NCBI GenBank assembly: GCA_964611635.1
Contig: CAZTAS010000018.1
Location: forward strand, 1 to 42,618
Length of the DNA: 42,618 nucleotides
Direction: 5' to 3'
Source: JAFDED01 sp964611635
GTDB taxonomy: Bacteria; Desulfobacterota; JAFDED01
Part shown: positions 23,410 to 32,260 of the stretch, piece after piece
Position numbering within the stretch: position 1 is the stretch's first letter
Layout of the letters: every line of letters begins with the position of its first letter
Notes under the pieces: generated by a model
The model's input: the letters and a program-made list of their open reading frames with translations, nothing else
Databases searched by the model: none
Told to the model about the DNA's origin: nothing
Program-made: the position numbers and the translations under genes

Positions 23410-24420
23410 TTACTTGATTATCCCCAGCTTTTTGTACATAGCCTTGTATGTTTCTATTGTGTCTCGAACGAGCTTTTTGCCCCCTTCTACATCCCGGTAG
23501 CTATCGATGAGGTGCATATATTTGCTACGGTTAAATTTCTGGAAACTTTCGGAATTGAATGCTTTTCGACAGACTTCTTCAAGCCACTTTACCCGATCCT
23601 CTGACGCGCCTTTTCGGATGAAGAAACCTCGGAAGCGATACAGAGGTTTTAAGTCAACCCCGATATCTTTATAGCAGGGTGCATCTGGAAAAGCACTGGG
23701 GCGCTCATTCAGCATTGTAAGGATCGACTTCATTTTGTTCGCTTCGATATAACGTCGAACATCCCCTGGCTGCTCGAATAACGCATCCACATGCCCGCCG
23801 ACTAATGCGCCATACCTTTCTGTTGGTTTATCGAAACTAATCTGGGTGACCTTAAATCCCAGCGCTTCCATAAGCTGATTCATGACAATCCGCTCCATGG
23901 AACCCTTGTGTGCCACATTCGCAATCGAGATCTTCTCTGGATGTTTTTTGGCGTACTTCAGGAAATCGTCCCAGGTTGCAAATCTCTTGTCTTCTGGCCT
24001 GACATATAGCTGGTTGAAGGTAATTTGACAAATAGCGAGTGGGAACCAATCCTCTGATGGATTCTCTTTGATTCTCCCGGCCGCGTAAAGTGTGGGTGCA
24101 TCGTCAATATGCTCTACCAGTGTATAACCATCAGGAGGAGCCGCGAAGAAGTCGGATAGTCCTGCCACTCCGCCACCACCCGGCTTGTTTACCACAGTGA
24201 TGGGCACACCTACAAGCTTCTCAAAAGGCACTGCGAAGGCACGGGTCAGCTGATCGGAACCACCTCCTGCTCCATAGGGAACAATTATCGTTATCGGCCT
24301 TGTTGGAAAATCTTTAGGCTTCTCCACTGCATACAAGGCTGCTTGCATTACAAAGAAAAGTGCCAGCGTAGCTGCCACGGCAACAAGCGATAATCTATAA
24401 ATCCTTTTAATTTTCATCAT
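23410..24420 (-). CDS. tctC: Tripartite tricarboxylate transporter substrate-binding protein, TctC family
   Basis: 336 residues. A signal peptide spans about 1-32 (basic start, hydrophobic core, 'ALYAVE' cleavage region). The mature part starts with the family's 'FPTRPITIIVPYGAGGGSDQ' region (seen as 'FPTRPITIIVPYGAGGG') and continues with 'VVNKPGGGG' and 'DGYTLV'. It captures a carboxylate in the periplasm for TctA/TctB. AAGGAGG five bases before the ATG is an ideal ribosome site and a near-consensus promoter lies about 90 bases upstream. It is the first gene of tctCBA. The conserved ligand loop suggests a carboxylic acid, not further defined. Confidence 0.9.
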   Translation of the reverse strand: MMKIKRIYRLSLVAVAATLALFFVMQAALYAVEKPKDFPTRPITIIVPYGAGGGSDQLTRAFAVPFEKLVGVPITVVNKPGGGGVAGLSDFFAAPPDGYTLVEHIDDAPTLYAAGRIKENPSEDWFPLAICQITFNQLYVRPEDKRFATWDDFLKYAKKHPEKISIANVAHKGSMERIVMNQLMEALGFKVTQISFDKPTERYGALVGGHVDALFEQPGDVRRYIEANKMKSILTMLNERPSAFPDAPCYKDIGVDLKPLYRFRGFFIRKGASEDRVKWLEEVCRKAFNSESFQKFNRSKYMHLIDSYRDVEGGKKLVRDTIETYKAMYKKLGIIK

Positions 24421-24510
24421 CTTGCCTCCTTTTTTTTATGTCTTACGAATCAGCTTTCATGGCTGACAATGGAACATATCCCTTGTATTTATCGATAGAA
24501 AGTATGTAAA

Positions 24511-24539
24511 ATACTATTTTATTATCAAAAGGGTGTCAA
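24511..24539 (-). promoter_or_regulatory. Sigma-70 promoter of tctCBA
   Basis: Reading the minus strand, TTGACA (24539-24534), a 17-base spacer and TAGTAT (24516-24511). The spacer contains GATAATAAAA, a string also found in the promoter region of the crotonase gene. The leader before tctC would be about 85 bases. Confidence 0.6.
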
Positions 24540-24785
24540 TAAAAAAATTAGACTCCGAAAAAAACCAAAAATAAACATTTGACTCAGCAATACTTCCTTT
24601 TCATAGCTTTTGACCCATTTTCAATAGTTGAAAAATTAATTTTCAAAGTGGCCTTAAATTGAGGCTCAAATATGAAATCTGGCAAAAGAATTTTTTTAAA
24701 ACTTAAAAAATCACTATTATGAGGCTTTCGCGGAAATTAATTCTCGCTGCCGGATTCACTATCTTATCATGGCTGAGGATAATAC

Positions 24786-24827
24786 AAAAGGGCCGATCCT
24801 TTCTCCACTTCAGAAAGCGATCGGCCC
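24786..24827 (-). terminator. Rho-independent terminator of the crotonase gene
   Basis: On the minus strand GGGCCGATC pairs with GATCGGCCC, continued inside by CTTTCT/AGAAAG with one bulged base and a 7-base loop, and followed by TTTTGTATT. It lies about 50 bases after the stop of the crotonase gene and separates it from tctCBA. Confidence 0.85.
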
Positions 24828-24878
24828 ATTTGGTTTCCCGCTGAAGCCTGTAAGCGCTATGATTTCAACAGATGGCTT

Positions 24879-25646
24879 CTATTTCCGCCGGTGTGGGGGT
24901 TCCTTTTTCTCTGCAAAAGCTTTCATGGCCTCCTTAAATTCTTCAGTCTCCTCAAACTTTGATCCGACCTCTTTCGAAATGATCATGGCCTCGTTGAAGG
25001 ATACCAGGCTTCCACGGTCAGCAGATTCCTTTATAGCTTTAACGGAGTGTGGCGAGGATTCACATATCTTTTCCGCGAGAAGTTTGGCCTCGTCCATAAG
25101 CTTATCCCGCGGCACCACTTTCACGCACATGCCCAGTCGATAAGCTTCTTCAGCCGGTATCAGCTCACCCGTGTACAGATACCACCTGGCCATCCCGGGG
25201 ATCATCCGGGGTAATCGCTGGGGGCCCCCATAGGTAATAATCCCGCCTTTGGCCTGGGGATATCCGATCTTTGCGTCATCCGCCAGGATCCGCACGTCGC
25301 AGGCCAGAACCATCGAGCACCCACCACCCATGGCATAACCCCCGACAGCGGCGATGATGGGTTTATAAACTTTGAAGTTGCCGTAATGGATTGAGGGGGG
25401 CTCTGTGTATAGCGGTTCCGGCTGGCGCAGGTCATGCCCTGTGCAGAAATGTTTTCCCTCGCCATAGAAAATTGCAACCCAGAGGTTATCATCTTTATTA
25501 TAATCGTCCCAGATCTTGCTTAACTCGTAGATCATATCGTTTGTGTACGCATTGTACTTCTCCGGTCGGTTAAGAGCCACATAAGCGATCTTGCCTTTTT
25601 TCTCGTACCTGGTGTTTTCAATACCCAGAGCATTTGTCATATCCAT
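24879..25646 (-). CDS. Crotonase-fold (enoyl-CoA hydratase/isomerase family) enzyme without hydratase glutamates
   Basis: 255 residues, normal family length. The CoA and oxyanion-hole regions are present: 'NRPEKYNAY' near 26-34, 'GEGKHFCTGHDL' at 62-73 and 'IAAVGGYAMGGGC' at 98-110. The two acid/base glutamates of enoyl-CoA hydratase are missing: the GGGC-E position is Ser111 and the P-E position is Gln131 ('GYPQAKGGI'). A simple water addition is therefore unlikely; hydrolase, decarboxylase, dehalogenase or ring-opening chemistry on a CoA thioester is possible. AGGAGGA six bases upstream supports the ATG. It is transcribed away from an acyl-CoA ligase, which may make its substrate, and has its own terminator. 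Confidence 0.85.
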   Translation of the reverse strand: MDMTNALGIENTRYEKKGKIAYVALNRPEKYNAYTNDMIYELSKIWDDYNKDDNLWVAIFYGEGKHFCTGHDLRQPEPLYTEPPSIHYGNFKVYKPIIAAVGGYAMGGGCSMVLACDVRILADDAKIGYPQAKGGIITYGGPQRLPRMIPGMARWYLYTGELIPAEEAYRLGMCVKVVPRDKLMDEAKLLAEKICESSPHSVKAIKESADRGSLVSFNEAMIISKEVGSKFEETEEFKEAMKAFAEKKEPPHRRK

Positions 25647-26277
25647 TACATTCCTCCTGTCAGTGTTAGAGATTATATTGATGCCTTTTCGCTTGAGATT
25701 GCGTTTCCAATCATCCTATCATTTACAACATAATGTCAGTAGCATCCAGAGCCTCTGCCCACAAAGCATAAAACGCATCTTCTCAACCAAACCTTGGCTT
25801 TGATTTCATCCGTGAAATGAAGTTATAGAATAAAACTGTTCCACGTCTTAGGAATTATTCCAGATGAGGATTTGGCTTACTCTGTATTCCTGAGGCATTT
25901 TTAAATCCCTGAGTTTTGCCCCAGGAATAATATGACGATGTGTTATGCGCTTCTGGTGATTAATTTTTTGTTTGACAAAAAAATATTGTCATTGTTATTT
26001 TATTATCGATATGAAACAAATAATTGTCAAGTTGTTTTTGTTTTCATTATATCAAATAAAATAATTTCTACTCAAAAAAATATCTTTCATGACTCTTAAC
26101 CCTATCTATCAACAACAACTTTCATGGAGCTGTTTTTCTTGGATGCTGAAAGATCAAAAGAATAATTATAGTCACCTACCCAGTGAAATAAGAAGGATTT
26201 AAGGAAGCCTTAAGATTCACGGGCAGGTATTTTTATCACTAAATATTCCCCATTAATGCTGAGAGTGGAGGTTCTTG
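25647..26277. other. Divergent regulatory region between the crotonase and acyl-CoA ligase genes
   Basis: 631 bases, with the strongest AT bias at 25960-26090. Two TTGACAA sequences face each other (25972-25978 on plus, 26030-26024 on minus). The minus one belongs to a near-consensus promoter; the plus one has only TATTTT at 18 bases as -10. No gene is seen. The long leader on the ligase side (about 270 bases) shows nothing I can name. Confidence 0.45.
26002..26030 (-). promoter_or_regulatory. Sigma-70 promoter toward the crotonase gene
   Basis: On the minus strand, TTGACA (26030-26025), 17 bases, GATAAT (26007-26002). The -35 is perfect, the -10 five of six. GATAATAAAATA begins at the -10 and recurs in the tctC promoter spacer. 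The leader would be about 350 bases. Confidence 0.5.
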
Positions 26278-27873
26278 ATGAGATTGATACCAGGCGCCTA
26301 TTTAACATGGCCTGTGGAGCGCTATCCGGATCGGCCTTGTATTATTTTCGAAGAGCAGACTTTTACATATAAGGAGACCAATAACCGGGTCAACCGTCTT
26401 GCCAATGGGCTGCAACGACTGGGTTTGCAAGTGGGAGACATTATCGCGTCTCTTCATCCCAACTGTAACCAGGCTTTCGAGAGCTTTGCCGCGAAGTGGA
26501 AGATGGGCTATACAGAGGCTCCTCTGAATGTGCGGAACGCTCTCCCCGAGAATATTTATGTCATTAACGATTCAAAGGCGCGGGCTCTGATTTTCAGCGG
26601 CCATTTTCTCGACCAGATTCGCGCCATTCGCAAGGAGATTCCAAGGGTGGAGTTCTTTATTTGCCACAGCAGCCCGGAGCCTCACGAATTCATCGATTAC
26701 GATGAGCTCCTTGCCAATTCTCCTGAAGACGAGCCTTATGTGGAGATGGATGATACCCGATTGGCCCGCATCATGTACACCTCGGGCACCACGGGCCGCC
26801 AGCGAGGTGTATCAATGAGCTATCGGCTGCGTATTGAAGGCTTCAAAAACATGTTCATGAACTTCGACGCTTATTTCGACTGCAACGACACCCTCCTGAC
26901 CATGGCTCCCATGACGCACGGGGCCGGGCTCCACATGCTGCCATTCTACCTTAAAGGGGCCAGGCTAATCATCCACCCCCGGTTCGACGCCCGGCGTGTG
27001 CTTGAAACCATCGAGCAGGAGCGGATCACTGTTGTGCTTCTTGCCCCCACCATGATAGTCATGATGATGCAGGACCCTGAGATTCGCAATTACGATTACA
27101 GCAGTCTTAGGCGTATTTTTTACGGCTTATCCCCTATCCCGGTGGGCCAGCTGCGGAAAGCAATTTCCATATTCGGCCCCATTTTCAGGCAGAATTACGG
27201 TCTCACCGAGGCACACCAGCCCCTTTCCACACTTCACCCGTGGGAGCACGTCCAGGAGGGCACACCAGAGCAAATAAAGCGCTTATCTTCAGCGGGCCGA
27301 CGAGCTCTGGGTACCGAGATATGGCTGGTAGACCCTGATGGGAATCCTGTCCCCAGGGGGGAAGTGGGCGAGATTGTGCTCCGCTCAGATCAGGCCGGAT
27401 GGGAATACTGGGGGAAGCCTGATGAATCAGCGGCTGTCTTTCGCGACGGCTGGGTCTTTTCGGGGGACCTGGGACGCATGGATGAGGACGGCTATCTGTA
27501 CATCATCGGCCGTACAAAGGACATGATCATCAGCGGGGGCTTCAACGTCTATCCCAAGGAAGTTGAACTTGTCATCGATTCTTATCCTGGTGTCAAGGAA
27601 TCAGCGATTATCGGCACCCCGGATACCAAATGGGGCGAGGTGGTGACGGCCATCATAGCCCCCGAAAATGGGAAGAACCTGACCGAGGAGGAGATCCTGG
27701 AAAACTGCACAAAGAATTTGGCTGGATTCAAAAAACCACGTAAAATTTACTTCGTTGAAGAACTCCCCAAGAACCCTTATGGTAAAGTGGACAAGAACAA
27801 GCTGAGGCAGATTTATGGACAACCTACGGGGGAGGATACCGTGGATCTAAAATTCATCAGTAAGGAGCGTTGA
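26278..27873 (+). CDS. Acyl-CoA ligase (AMP-forming, ANL superfamily)
   Basis: 531 residues. Core motifs in order: the phosphate loop 'YTSGTTGRQRG' near 168-178, 'NYGLTEAHQPL' (A5) near 308, 'SGDLGRMDEDGYLYIIGR' (A7-A8) near 398, 'MIISGGFNVYPKEVE' and the C-terminal lysine in 'PKNPYGKVDKNKL' (A10). The enzyme activates a carboxylic acid with ATP and CoA through an acyl-AMP. ATG 26278 has GGAGG six bases upstream; a TTG directly before it is unlikely to be used. The genes downstream encode a TAXI-TRAP transporter, an amidohydrolase-fold protein and a flavodoxin, and a crotonase lies divergently. I infer that an imported acid is its substrate; chain or ring type is unknown. Confidence 0.88.
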   Translation: MRLIPGAYLTWPVERYPDRPCIIFEEQTFTYKETNNRVNRLANGLQRLGLQVGDIIASLHPNCNQAFESFAAKWKMGYTEAPLNVRNALPENIYVINDSKARALIFSGHFLDQIRAIRKEIPRVEFFICHSSPEPHEFIDYDELLANSPEDEPYVEMDDTRLARIMYTSGTTGRQRGVSMSYRLRIEGFKNMFMNFDAYFDCNDTLLTMAPMTHGAGLHMLPFYLKGARLIIHPRFDARRVLETIEQERITVVLLAPTMIVMMMQDPEIRNYDYSSLRRIFYGLSPIPVGQLRKAISIFGPIFRQNYGLTEAHQPLSTLHPWEHVQEGTPEQIKRLSSAGRRALGTEIWLVDPDGNPVPRGEVGEIVLRSDQAGWEYWGKPDESAAVFRDGWVFSGDLGRMDEDGYLYIIGRTKDMIISGGFNVYPKEVELVIDSYPGVKESAIIGTPDTKWGEVVTAIIAPENGKNLTEEEILENCTKNLAGFKKPRKIYFVEELPKNPYGKVDKNKLRQIYGQPTGEDTVDLKFISKER

Positions 27874-27925
27874 TGCAGACACTAGCAGTTCCTGGTTGCA
27901 TTTTCACTCTATGGTGAGAAGGGGG

Positions 27926-27934
27926 TGATATAAT
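27926..27934 (+). promoter_or_regulatory. Extended -10 promoter for the TAXI binding protein
   Basis: TGATATAAT: a perfect TATAAT (27929-27934) with the extended TG element (27926-27927). No good -35 is present, which extended -10 promoters do not need. The leader would be about 68 bases. Confidence 0.45.
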
Positions 27935-28008
27935 AATTCAATCAAAGAAATGAGTGCAAGGTTAGAATTAATATGGAAAAAACTTTATGAAAGGGAGGGA
28001 AGTTTCCA

Positions 28009-29007
28009 ATGAAAAAAAGAACATTGCTTATCGTATTGACTTTTCTTGTTTTTACCTGTTGGACGAATGCAGCCAATGCCCAACAGCCTGCCAAACTTCT
28101 GATGGGCACAACCGGAACCGCATCCAGCCACTATGTTTACTCAGTTGCCGTGGCCAAGGCTGTTAACGAATTAGCCGGGAAATATATGGACATCACCGTT
28201 GTCTCCACCGGCGGGGCTGTGGACAACCTTGAGCGGCTTAATAGGGGTCAGGTACAACTGGGAATCGGCACCTTTGCCACATTTTATCAGGCATACCACG
28301 GCCTGGGGAAATATAAGAAAAGTCCCCGGCCAAAACTGCGCCTTCTGTGGATACATTCCGTTAACGCCATGAATTATATCGTCCGTGAGGACAGCGGGAT
28401 AAAGACACTGAAAGAGCTTAAAGGAAGGAAGTTCAACGGAGGGATGCGCGGCTCGGCAACGGAACAGCTGGTTGGCCAGCTTCTGGAAACGGTTGGCGTC
28501 AAGCCCAATTTTTACCGGGCCAGCCTCTCCGACGCCGTGGCAGCGGTCAAAGACAATCGAATAACAGGATATGTTAAGGCCAGCGGCGGGGCCAGGGACC
28601 TAGACGCCACCACCAAGGAGATCATGGCGTTGACCAAGATCCGTATCCTTGACTGGCCCGAGGAATATGTCAAGAAAGTCAAGGAAAAGTTCCCCTTCAT
28701 CCTGTTTATCAGCTTCAAGGACAATGAGATTCCGGGAATTCCAGCTTACACCACGCCGGTCCAGGTCATCGGTGGCATGTGTTACGTGGATACCATGACT
28801 GATGAGCAGACCTACCACTTCGTGAAAGCCTTGCAGGAAGGATGGAAGTACGTGGCCGCAGCTTTTCCTGGCGAGAAAGAATTCAACATGGCGGAAAATT
28901 TTGTGAAGTACGCCAACTTCCCCATTCATGCGGGCGCGGCACGCTACTTGAAGGAGTTGGGGTATAAGCTGAAACCAGAGCAGATCCCTCCTGAAATGAA
29001 GAAGTAA
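28009..29007 (+). CDS. TRAP transporter solute-binding protein, TAXI family
   Basis: 332 residues. A signal peptide at about 1-24 ends 'ANAQQ'. The mature start 'LLMGTTGTASSHYVYSVAVAK', seen as 'MGTTGTASSHYVYSVAVA', together with 'GAVDNLERLNRGQVQLGI' and 'FNGGMRGSATEQLVGQLL', is typical of TAXI binding proteins. It binds an organic anion in the periplasm for the fused permease encoded next. GGGAGG upstream is a good ribosome site. A strong terminator-like hairpin follows at once, so binding protein should be made in excess over permease. Confidence 0.88.
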   Translation: MKKRTLLIVLTFLVFTCWTNAANAQQPAKLLMGTTGTASSHYVYSVAVAKAVNELAGKYMDITVVSTGGAVDNLERLNRGQVQLGIGTFATFYQAYHGLGKYKKSPRPKLRLLWIHSVNAMNYIVREDSGIKTLKELKGRKFNGGMRGSATEQLVGQLLETVGVKPNFYRASLSDAVAAVKDNRITGYVKASGGARDLDATTKEIMALTKIRILDWPEEYVKKVKEKFPFILFISFKDNEIPGIPAYTTPVQVIGGMCYVDTMTDEQTYHFVKALQEGWKYVAAAFPGEKEFNMAENFVKYANFPIHAGAARYLKELGYKLKPEQIPPEMKK

Positions 29008-29037
29008 CAGGATTATAGTAGCATCCCACAAATTTGA

Positions 29038-29074
29038 GCGGGGGATGACCCTGAGGGGTTCCCCCGCCCTTTTA
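29038..29074 (+). terminator. Intercistronic terminator after the TAXI binding protein
   Basis: GCGGGGG (29038-29044) pairs with CCCCCGC (29061-29067), with an inner ACCC/GGGT helix, followed by CC and TTTT. It starts 31 bases after the stop. The permease gene in the same direction follows 140 bases later. Confidence 0.8.
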
Positions 29075-29210
29075 ATCTATTAAAAGACTAAATAATTATG
29101 GCCGCAATCATTAGATTGTTATATAAGATACAATTTTTAATTATCCTTGAACACTATCATTTCTCGAATGCACGGCAAAAAGTAATTTTCTGACCTGATG
29201 GGGAAATTAC

Positions 29211-31151
29211 ATGGGTTCCGAAAATCAAACAGCGAGTGAAAAGAAAGAAAAACCAGAGGAGAAAGCCCACAGAGGCTTTTTTTCATGGATCGTGTGGGCC
29301 ATCCTGGTAGGTTTCTCCTCCTTCCAGCTATACACAGCCGGCTACGAACGGTTGCCCGACATGATTCAACGAAGCGTACATGTATGCTTCGGACTCGTTC
29401 TGACCTTTCTGCTCGTTCCCACCTTCAAAAGGCGCGGGCCCAAGGGTCGTCCCTCTTTGGTAAGCATCATTTTCGCCGCGCTGAGTTTGCTGGGATGCGC
29501 TTATATTGTTATCGAATATCCCCGGCTCATTGAGGGCATAGGAATTGCCGGCACCCCCTTTGAGCTTGTCCTGGGTGGGGTGTTAACGCTGCTGGTTCTT
29601 GAGACCGGTCGGCGCAACACCGGCCCCTTTTTGCCCCTTCTGGCCCTGGCCACCATTGCCTATGGGCTATGGGGTCAGTATCTTCCAGGGAAATGGGCCC
29701 ACCCGGGCTTCAGCTACGCTTTCATCATCGAGTATCTTTACCTGGGGCCGGAAGGGATCTGGGGCATTGTTACGGGGATTTCGGCCACCCTGGTGGCGGC
29801 CTTCGTGATTTTCGGAGCGGTCATTCTTTCCACAGGGGCCGGCGACAGCTTCATGCAATATTCCATGTTATTCGCCGGAAGATCATACGGCGGGGCGGCC
29901 AAGGTGGCCACTGTATCCAGCGGTATGTTCGGCATGATTTCGGGCAGCGCCATCGCCAATGTAGCTACCACAGGCCACTTTACCATCCCCATGATGAAAA
30001 AGCTGGGCTACCGGCCTGCATTTGCCGGAGCCGTGGAAGCCGTAGCCTCTTCCGGTGGGCAGATCACACCTCCCATCATGGGCGCGGGCGCTTTCATCAT
30101 GGCGGAGCTTATCAACCTGCCCTACCTGCGCATCGCCCTGGCGGCCGCGCTTCCGGCTTTTCTCTTCTATCTGAGCATCTGGTTTGCCATCGACTTCGAA
30201 GCGCGCAAGCAAAATATACAGCCCCTCCCCAAAGAAATGATTCCTCCCTGGCGAAAGGTTCTCACTGTGAAAAACACCGGGCCCCTTTTGCTGACACTGG
30301 GAGTCCTTCTTTACTTCCTTTTCAGGGGATACACGCCAACCAAAGCGGCTTTTTACAGCTTAGCTATTAATTTTATACTTTTTATGGTCCTAAACGATCT
30401 TCGGTGGCATGCAATCATAAAAAGGCTCAGGGCTATGCTTCATAGCCTGGAGGAGGCCGGTAGATCCATGCTCACTGTGGCCTCGCTTATTGCTTGCGCC
30501 CAGGTTGTCATCTCGATGATATCCCTTACGGGCCTGGGCATCAAGCTCTCGGAGTTCATCATCGGGGCCAGCGCCGGGTCCCTCTTTCTGGCCCTGATTT
30601 TGGCTGGTGGGGTGGCCCTGATTCTGGGCATGGGGATACCCACCACCGCGGCCTATCTGCTGGCCGCCTCTGTGGTGGGACCGGCACTCTCAATGCTTGG
30701 GCTTGATCCCCTTCCGGCCCATATGTTCATCTTTTACTTCGCCATTATTTCGGCGCTTACCCCTCCCGTTTGCACGGCCGCCTATACAGCGGCAGGCATC
30801 GCAGGAGCCAACTGGCTGACCATCGCCATGATTGCCATCCGGATGGCAATCATGATATATGTGGTTCCGTTCTTTTTCATCTATCGTCCGTCAATTCTTT
30901 TCATCGGGTCAAAGGCGCACATTATCGAGACCGTCGTCGTCTGCTCTCTCTGCGCAGTCCTTTTTTCGGCGGGCACGGTGGGGTATTTCCGGAGGCCTCT
31001 GAATAATATCTTTCGTGTGCTTCTCGTTATTGTGGGATTGATCCTGATTATACCGGGGGTCTGGTCCGATCTGCTCGGTGTCCTGACAGTGGCTGCGGTT
31101 TATCTATGGCATAAGGTTCTGAGTCAGCGCGAGGCTCCTGCCCCCGGGTGA
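29211..31151 (+). CDS. TRAP transporter fused permease (DctQM, 4TM/12TM)
   Basis: 646 residues, almost all membrane helices. A short charged cytoplasmic N-terminus is followed by the DctQ-like four-helix part (to about 150) and the DctM-like large part with 'SGSAIANVATTGHFTIPMM' (contracted 'GSAIANVATTG'), 'GGQITPPIMGAGAF' and 'GMGIPTTAAYLLAASVV'. This fused form is the usual partner of TAXI binding proteins. It uses an ion gradient to import the bound anion. The gene order ligase, binding protein, permease, amidohydrolase on one strand suggests one function. Confidence 0.9.
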   Translation: MGSENQTASEKKEKPEEKAHRGFFSWIVWAILVGFSSFQLYTAGYERLPDMIQRSVHVCFGLVLTFLLVPTFKRRGPKGRPSLVSIIFAALSLLGCAYIVIEYPRLIEGIGIAGTPFELVLGGVLTLLVLETGRRNTGPFLPLLALATIAYGLWGQYLPGKWAHPGFSYAFIIEYLYLGPEGIWGIVTGISATLVAAFVIFGAVILSTGAGDSFMQYSMLFAGRSYGGAAKVATVSSGMFGMISGSAIANVATTGHFTIPMMKKLGYRPAFAGAVEAVASSGGQITPPIMGAGAFIMAELINLPYLRIALAAALPAFLFYLSIWFAIDFEARKQNIQPLPKEMIPPWRKVLTVKNTGPLLLTLGVLLYFLFRGYTPTKAAFYSLAINFILFMVLNDLRWHAIIKRLRAMLHSLEEAGRSMLTVASLIACAQVVISMISLTGLGIKLSEFIIGASAGSLFLALILAGGVALILGMGIPTTAAYLLAASVVGPALSMLGLDPLPAHMFIFYFAIISALTPPVCTAAYTAAGIAGANWLTIAMIAIRMAIMIYVVPFFFIYRPSILFIGSKAHIIETVVVCSLCAVLFSAGTVGYFRRPLNNIFRVLLVIVGLILIIPGVWSDLLGVLTVAAVYLWHKVLSQREAPAPG

Positions 31152-31284
31152 GCGAGCTCTCAATAAACGGATCATTAATCTCTTTACCGAGACGCCGGCG
31201 CTATAAAATGCAGCATGGCAGCCCCGAGCATGATTTACCACGAGCAAGATTCCCGCGCCACGATTTTATGAAAGGAATCCAGAA

Positions 31285-32139
31285 ATGGAGAAACCCAGAG
31301 TCATCGATTTTCGAGTAGTCCCAAGGACCAAGGAATGCCTGGGATCCTGGGCTCCAGACACAATTCTGCCGGCCCACAAGAAATACGTTGAAATGTACCG
31401 GATGCACGGACGCGTTACTCCCATCCCCCTGGATGAGCAGGTAGAAATGATGAGGCAGGCTGGCATCGTCAAAGCTGTGATCAACGCTGCTGACATCGAA
31501 ACCACCCACGGCCGGAAGCTCCCCAATGAGATCATTGCCCGCATTGTGAACGAATATCCTGAAATGTTTATCGGTTTTGCCGGCGCGGATCCGCACAAAG
31601 GGATGGAGGCCGTTCGGGAGCTGGAAGACGCGGTAGTGAATCTGGGCCTCAGGGGAATCAACATAGGCCCATTCTTCCACCGGCTGTATGCCAATGACAA
31701 GCGATACTACCCCCTCTACACCAAAGCATGCGAGCTGGGAATCCCAGCCACGCTCCACACCTCTGTCAATTTTGATCCGGCCACGATCATGGATTACGGC
31801 AACCCCACTCATCTGGACGAAGTTGCCTGCCATTTCCCGGAACTGACCCTTATCGCCAGCCACGCGGGCTGGCCATGGGTCCTTCCCATGGTTGCCGTGG
31901 CATGGCGGCACGATAATGTGGTTGTTGAAATCTCGGGAATCAAGCCCCGCTTCATACATCCCGAATTGCTGAAGTTTTTCGATAATATCCTCCAGGACAG
32001 GGTAGTCTTCGGCACCGATTACCCTCTCTACGAGTTCAAGGAGGGCGTGGAAGGATTCCTTGACCTCCCATTAAAGGAGGAGACCAAGCGGAAGATTCTC
32101 TACGATAATGCCGCAAGAATCCTGAGGCTGTCGGACTGA
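31285..32139 (+). CDS. Amidohydrolase-2 family (TIM-barrel) enzyme with altered N-terminal metal motif
   Basis: 284 residues of the COG2159-type TIM-barrel family that includes hydrolases, hydratases and decarboxylases. 'GLRGINIGPFF' near 130, 'ATLHTSV' near 154, 'IASHAGWPW' near 190 and 'VFGTDYPL' near 242 mark strands with metal or substrate ligands. The usual N-terminal D-x-H-x-H is replaced by 'IDFRVVPR', so the two first metal histidines are missing. No signal peptide. It follows the TRAP permease and may process the imported compound. The substrate is unknown. The ATG has GAAAGGA-type sequence about 12 bases upstream. Confidence 0.75.
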   Translation: MEKPRVIDFRVVPRTKECLGSWAPDTILPAHKKYVEMYRMHGRVTPIPLDEQVEMMRQAGIVKAVINAADIETTHGRKLPNEIIARIVNEYPEMFIGFAGADPHKGMEAVRELEDAVVNLGLRGINIGPFFHRLYANDKRYYPLYTKACELGIPATLHTSVNFDPATIMDYGNPTHLDEVACHFPELTLIASHAGWPWVLPMVAVAWRHDNVVVEISGIKPRFIHPELLKFFDNILQDRVVFGTDYPLYEFKEGVEGFLDLPLKEETKRKILYDNAARILRLSD

Positions 32140-32260
32140 GAAGGATCGGTTCTCATACATACAAGACTTGTCGAACTGATCAATAACAAAGCAAAGTTTT
32201 ACAATATCACGTTATAGAAACAACATCCCACCCATGAATGAAATAAAGAAAGGAATAAAA

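Larger units (their letters stand above)
24421..24878. other. Intergenic region between the crotonase gene and tctC
   Basis: 458 bases, strongly AT-rich at 24480-24730. It holds the tctC promoter and, at its right end, a clear terminator for the crotonase gene. Both are listed separately. No gene is seen. Confidence 0.55.
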
